Shown piece after piece: positions 61,511 through 64,000 of a stretch of DNA of 64,000 nucleotides. The notes under the pieces were generated by a model that was given only the letters and a program-made list of their open reading frames with translations, did no database searches and was not told the DNA's origin. Position numbers and translations under genes: made by a program. The stretch is from Neopestalotiopsis rosae. Lineage: Eukaryota > Ascomycota > Sordariomycetes > Amphisphaeriales > Sporocadaceae. The stretch's first letter is position 1; each line of letters starts with the position of its first letter. Location: contig JALGAS010000003.1 in assembly GCA_023078685.1 (NCBI GenBank), forward strand, positions 2,046,001 to 2,110,000, written 5' to 3'.

Positions 61511-63355
61511 TCACACAATGTCTTGCACGAAGCCCACTCGGTCTCTGTTTTCATCACATACCCTTGCGAATTCAAGCGCAAGCCTCCAAGTATAGAGCAG
61601 CATATCTTCGCGCCGGAGGACCTTTTCAGCCCAAGCCTTTCCAGATTCAGCAATATATCTGGCTGCCGCATCACCTTTCTCAGTATATGTAAAGTAGTCT
61701 AGAACAGCATACAGATCTTGTAGTGAGTTGTCGAGTGGTGCGAAATGCAGCCATGGGAACAGCCGGTCATCGTGCCATTCGGCATAAATAGTGCTTTTCA
61801 GTGGTAGTGATGTAGATAACAGGAGGCTTCTGAATCGAGCGCTAAAGCTATTGCCGTCGACATCGGGGATGTATTTTTGGGCGAACTGCTTTTTCATTGG
61901 TATCTTGTTCACTTCGGAATAATAGGGTTCCAAATAGTCGCACTCGCCACGAGGAAAGCAGAGGAGTTCTGTGAACCCAACATCTGCTATTTCCGAAATC
62001 CACTCGCCCAAATGGCCAATTCGACTCTTGGAGATATTATAATGGCCCGGGTCGGGCATCACAAATGTCGGAGCAACGGCACCATGTTCAACGGCGGACA
62101 CGGTGCTGCCGTTGAGCATTTGTAGGAGTCTGTGGCGCTGAAAATGTGCCCAATTTTGTTCTGCATGCCGGCCGCCGGATCCTACACCACGCCAGATAAC
62201 ACCACCAGTCTTCTGACTCCATGGCGGGCCATGACCATTGCCCCCAGAGTACCGGGCGTCACTGGTCAAGTACATGGCACCAGGAAGTAAGATGTCGTTG
62301 TTTGTGAGAATTTTGCACCCACTAAACATGGGTATAAGCGTTTGCGAAGTTGCCATAGTAACAGGCGCGACAAACGTGCCGTGCAGACTTCGAAGATGAG
62401 GCTGAACGCAGGGATCCATTGACGCTGAATAGTTTTGCACAAACATGTCTCTCGAGAACGAAGGGCTCCAGTTCTGCGGGAAGAGTGGTGGCTCAGAAAA
62501 ATCCTGGACCGCAGCTGCATCTCGACCGGGAGAGTCAGGTGGACACCCTTTCCGGGCCAGGTCCCAGAATCGAGCGTTTCGAATCCATTCTGTAGTTGGC
62601 ACCTCGTCAGTGTGACCGAGCCCAGTGTAGGTCTGTAGGGTCTCGTCAGGCGGGGTTATCGACTTGTTGCTTTCTGCGATCTGTACCAAGGTATTGATAT
62701 CGTCCCAAGGTGCCATGATCCTCGATTCATCCATATAGTTGATCGGTATGTCAACATCGGGAAGCCACTGCGCAGCTTCGGCGATTAGCTCTGTCCAAAG
62801 CTTCAACCATGGAACTCGCCCCGTGACATCGCCAACACCGGTTGCAGCGCCGTTCCGAACCCTTATGACGTGTTCCCAACCTCCTGCTTGGGAGGCTGTT
62901 ATGGTTACGTTCAGAGCCCAGAAGGGTCGAAGATCTTTATCAATACGATCGAAAAATTGCTCAACGAGGATGGCATCGTGAGCCAAGGCGTATTCCACCC
63001 ACTTGTCGAAGCCTGGAGGCGGATGGCGGCCTCTACGGTCTCGATAAGTAGCTGCGGCGGATTTGACATCGGTAGCTCGTTTCAAGAGTAAATGGTCCAA
63101 GGTCCGGTCAGAGTCAAGAATCAGCTCATCAATAGGGTGATATTCGCCAGTCCGGTCAAGAAGGTCGAGGTATGACTCCAATGCAGTCGGCTCACGCGAC
63201 TGGAAAGAGAGGATGTTCAGGGAATCCAGTGATGGCGCGCGAAATAGGTAGAAGAAGACGATGGCGCCCAGTATCAGGTTACAGCCAGCAATGGTGATCA
63301 AGGAGCGGAAACTGAAACATGGCTGCCATTTTGATAATTGCGTGGGGAGCAACAT
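61511..63355 (-). CDS. CAP10/GT90-family glycosyltransferase
   Basis: Single exon, 614 aa. Type II membrane topology: a short cytosolic N-terminus, one membrane segment at about residues 18-40 (a hydrophobic run ending VFFYLF), then a lumenal stem and catalytic region. The C-terminal half carries the CAP10/DUF821 pattern: LLPGAMYLTSDARYSG, GGVIWRGVGSGGRHA, FQRHRLLQML, FMVDVDG-like PDVDGNSFSARFRSLLLST, and SLPLKSTIYAEWHDDRLFPW, then DLYAVLDYF. In Cryptococcus CAP10-type proteins act in capsule glycan synthesis, and GT90 members include xylosyltransferases; the donor here is unknown. It should sit in the Golgi. Same strand as and upstream of the UDP-galactopyranose mutase gene, so both may serve surface glycans (inference). 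Confidence 0.93.
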   Translation of the reverse strand: MLLPTQLSKWQPCFSFRSLITIAGCNLILGAIVFFYLFRAPSLDSLNILSFQSREPTALESYLDLLDRTGEYHPIDELILDSDRTLDHLLLKRATDVKSAAATYRDRRGRHPPPGFDKWVEYALAHDAILVEQFFDRIDKDLRPFWALNVTITASQAGGWEHVIRVRNGAATGVGDVTGRVPWLKLWTELIAEAAQWLPDVDIPINYMDESRIMAPWDDINTLVQIAESNKSITPPDETLQTYTGLGHTDEVPTTEWIRNARFWDLARKGCPPDSPGRDAAAVQDFSEPPLFPQNWSPSFSRDMFVQNYSASMDPCVQPHLRSLHGTFVAPVTMATSQTLIPMFSGCKILTNNDILLPGAMYLTSDARYSGGNGHGPPWSQKTGGVIWRGVGSGGRHAEQNWAHFQRHRLLQMLNGSTVSAVEHGAVAPTFVMPDPGHYNISKSRIGHLGEWISEIADVGFTELLCFPRGECDYLEPYYSEVNKIPMKKQFAQKYIPDVDGNSFSARFRSLLLSTSLPLKSTIYAEWHDDRLFPWLHFAPLDNSLQDLYAVLDYFTYTEKGDAAARYIAESGKAWAEKVLRREDMLLYTWRLALEFARVCDENRDRVGFVQDIV

Positions 63356-64000
63356 GACAGGACCCAGCTGCGAGGGCTCGAGAGAGGGTGGACAAAATCA
63401 AAACGAAGACATAGGAATCTCTCTGTCCTTGAACCGAAACGAGTCGAAGAACTCGAGCAACCACGCTCACGAGCCTGCGCTTCCTCGGTTTCCAAGCCTG
63501 TCGGCCAGGAAGAATAACGCCGCCGAGTGGCGAGGGCCAGGGGTATCACGACAGTTGGTTGGATCTCTGCGTGTAAGAGCAGCAGGCTATGCCAGCCGTG
63601 CCGCACGAAATGTTGTCCGCATGAGTGGGATCCACACTTCATTGATTTCGGGAGCATTCTCTGGAGCACCAAGTCTTGTCTCGTAAATCTTGCCTGCGGT
63701 TAATATATTAGTTTTCTGCAGACTCATTTTACCGAGTGACTGCGCTCAAGTATATATGGCAATGAGCTGCAGCTACAGCCCAGAGCTCAGCCATCAGAAA
63801 AGCAAGCCTGAGAGCAAACGAGCTCGTAGGAGATCATACTCTACGTAGTTCCGGGCCGAAAAAAATGTCAGTGGGCCAAGTTTCTCGGCAAGGGAAGTAC
63901 AAGATCGCAAAGCACCACAACGGCACGGCAAAAGTCCACCTGCTTTCGACCAAACACTTGCTCTAGTGCCCTTTGATCTTCCAACACCGGAGCAATATTG
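63356..64000. other. Right window edge, GT90 upstream region
   Basis: About 645 bp. A 140-codon plus-strand frame (63261-63686) overlaps the GT90 start antisense and has no recognisable domain, so it is not called. Presumed GT90 promoter. Confidence 0.45.

Overview
The window reads as nuclear DNA of a filamentous ascomycete, most likely a Sordariomycete and possibly Hypocreales (the order is inference). Genes are mostly split by short 50-120 nt introns with GT/AG ends and CTRAY-like branch sites. Protein families include Zn2Cys6 regulators, HET-domain proteins, fungal UDP-galactopyranose mutase and the RSC-type Rsc7 subunit. I found 17 protein genes and two tRNA genes. All exon borders were read by eye from splice signals, frame continuity and family knowledge. 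Every proposed spliced frame closes without a stop and has a length divisible by three, but no transcript data were available.

Left part (1-31 kb), mainly core genes: a six-exon Sel1-repeat protein (865-3244, minus), a BAHD-type acyltransferase (6414-7799, plus), the chromatin remodelling subunit Rsc7/Swp82 (12255-14874, minus), the exosome nuclease Dis3/Rrp44 (25938-28944, plus) and the histone-fold subunit Dpb4 (29649-30906, minus). Rsc7 and Dis3 are separated by about 11 kb in which I can support no gene, only microsatellites and homopolymer runs.

Middle part (31.3-58 kb), accessory in character and bounded by two identical tRNA-Gly(GCC) genes in the same orientation: a HET-domain protein, a small rhodanese/Cdc25-like protein, a divergent pair of genes that both carry the MACPF (perforin-like) signature spacing, and an HchA-type glyoxalase III. 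The larger MACPF-like protein (1333 aa) ends in three H-type lectin repeats. Next come a Zn2Cys6 regulator, an MFS carrier and a sulfatase that look like a sulfate-ester scavenging cluster. The carrier/sulfatase shared promoter holds two 17-bp CGG-N9-CCG inverted repeats, good candidates for the regulator's sites. A SAP-like/NmrA-like reductase and a yeast Hsp31-type DJ-1 protein follow.

Right part (58-64 kb), cell-surface glycan genes: a ten-exon UDP-galactopyranose mutase (510 aa) that makes UDP-galactofuranose, and upstream on the same strand a single-exon type II membrane glycosyltransferase of the CAP10/GT90 family.

The most interesting item is the divergent MACPF-like pair, one partner fused to lectin repeats. 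It could be a two-part membrane-attack or recognition system and is not a layout I recognise as described. Next are the duplicated palindromes in the sulfatase promoter and the tRNA-bounded accessory block.
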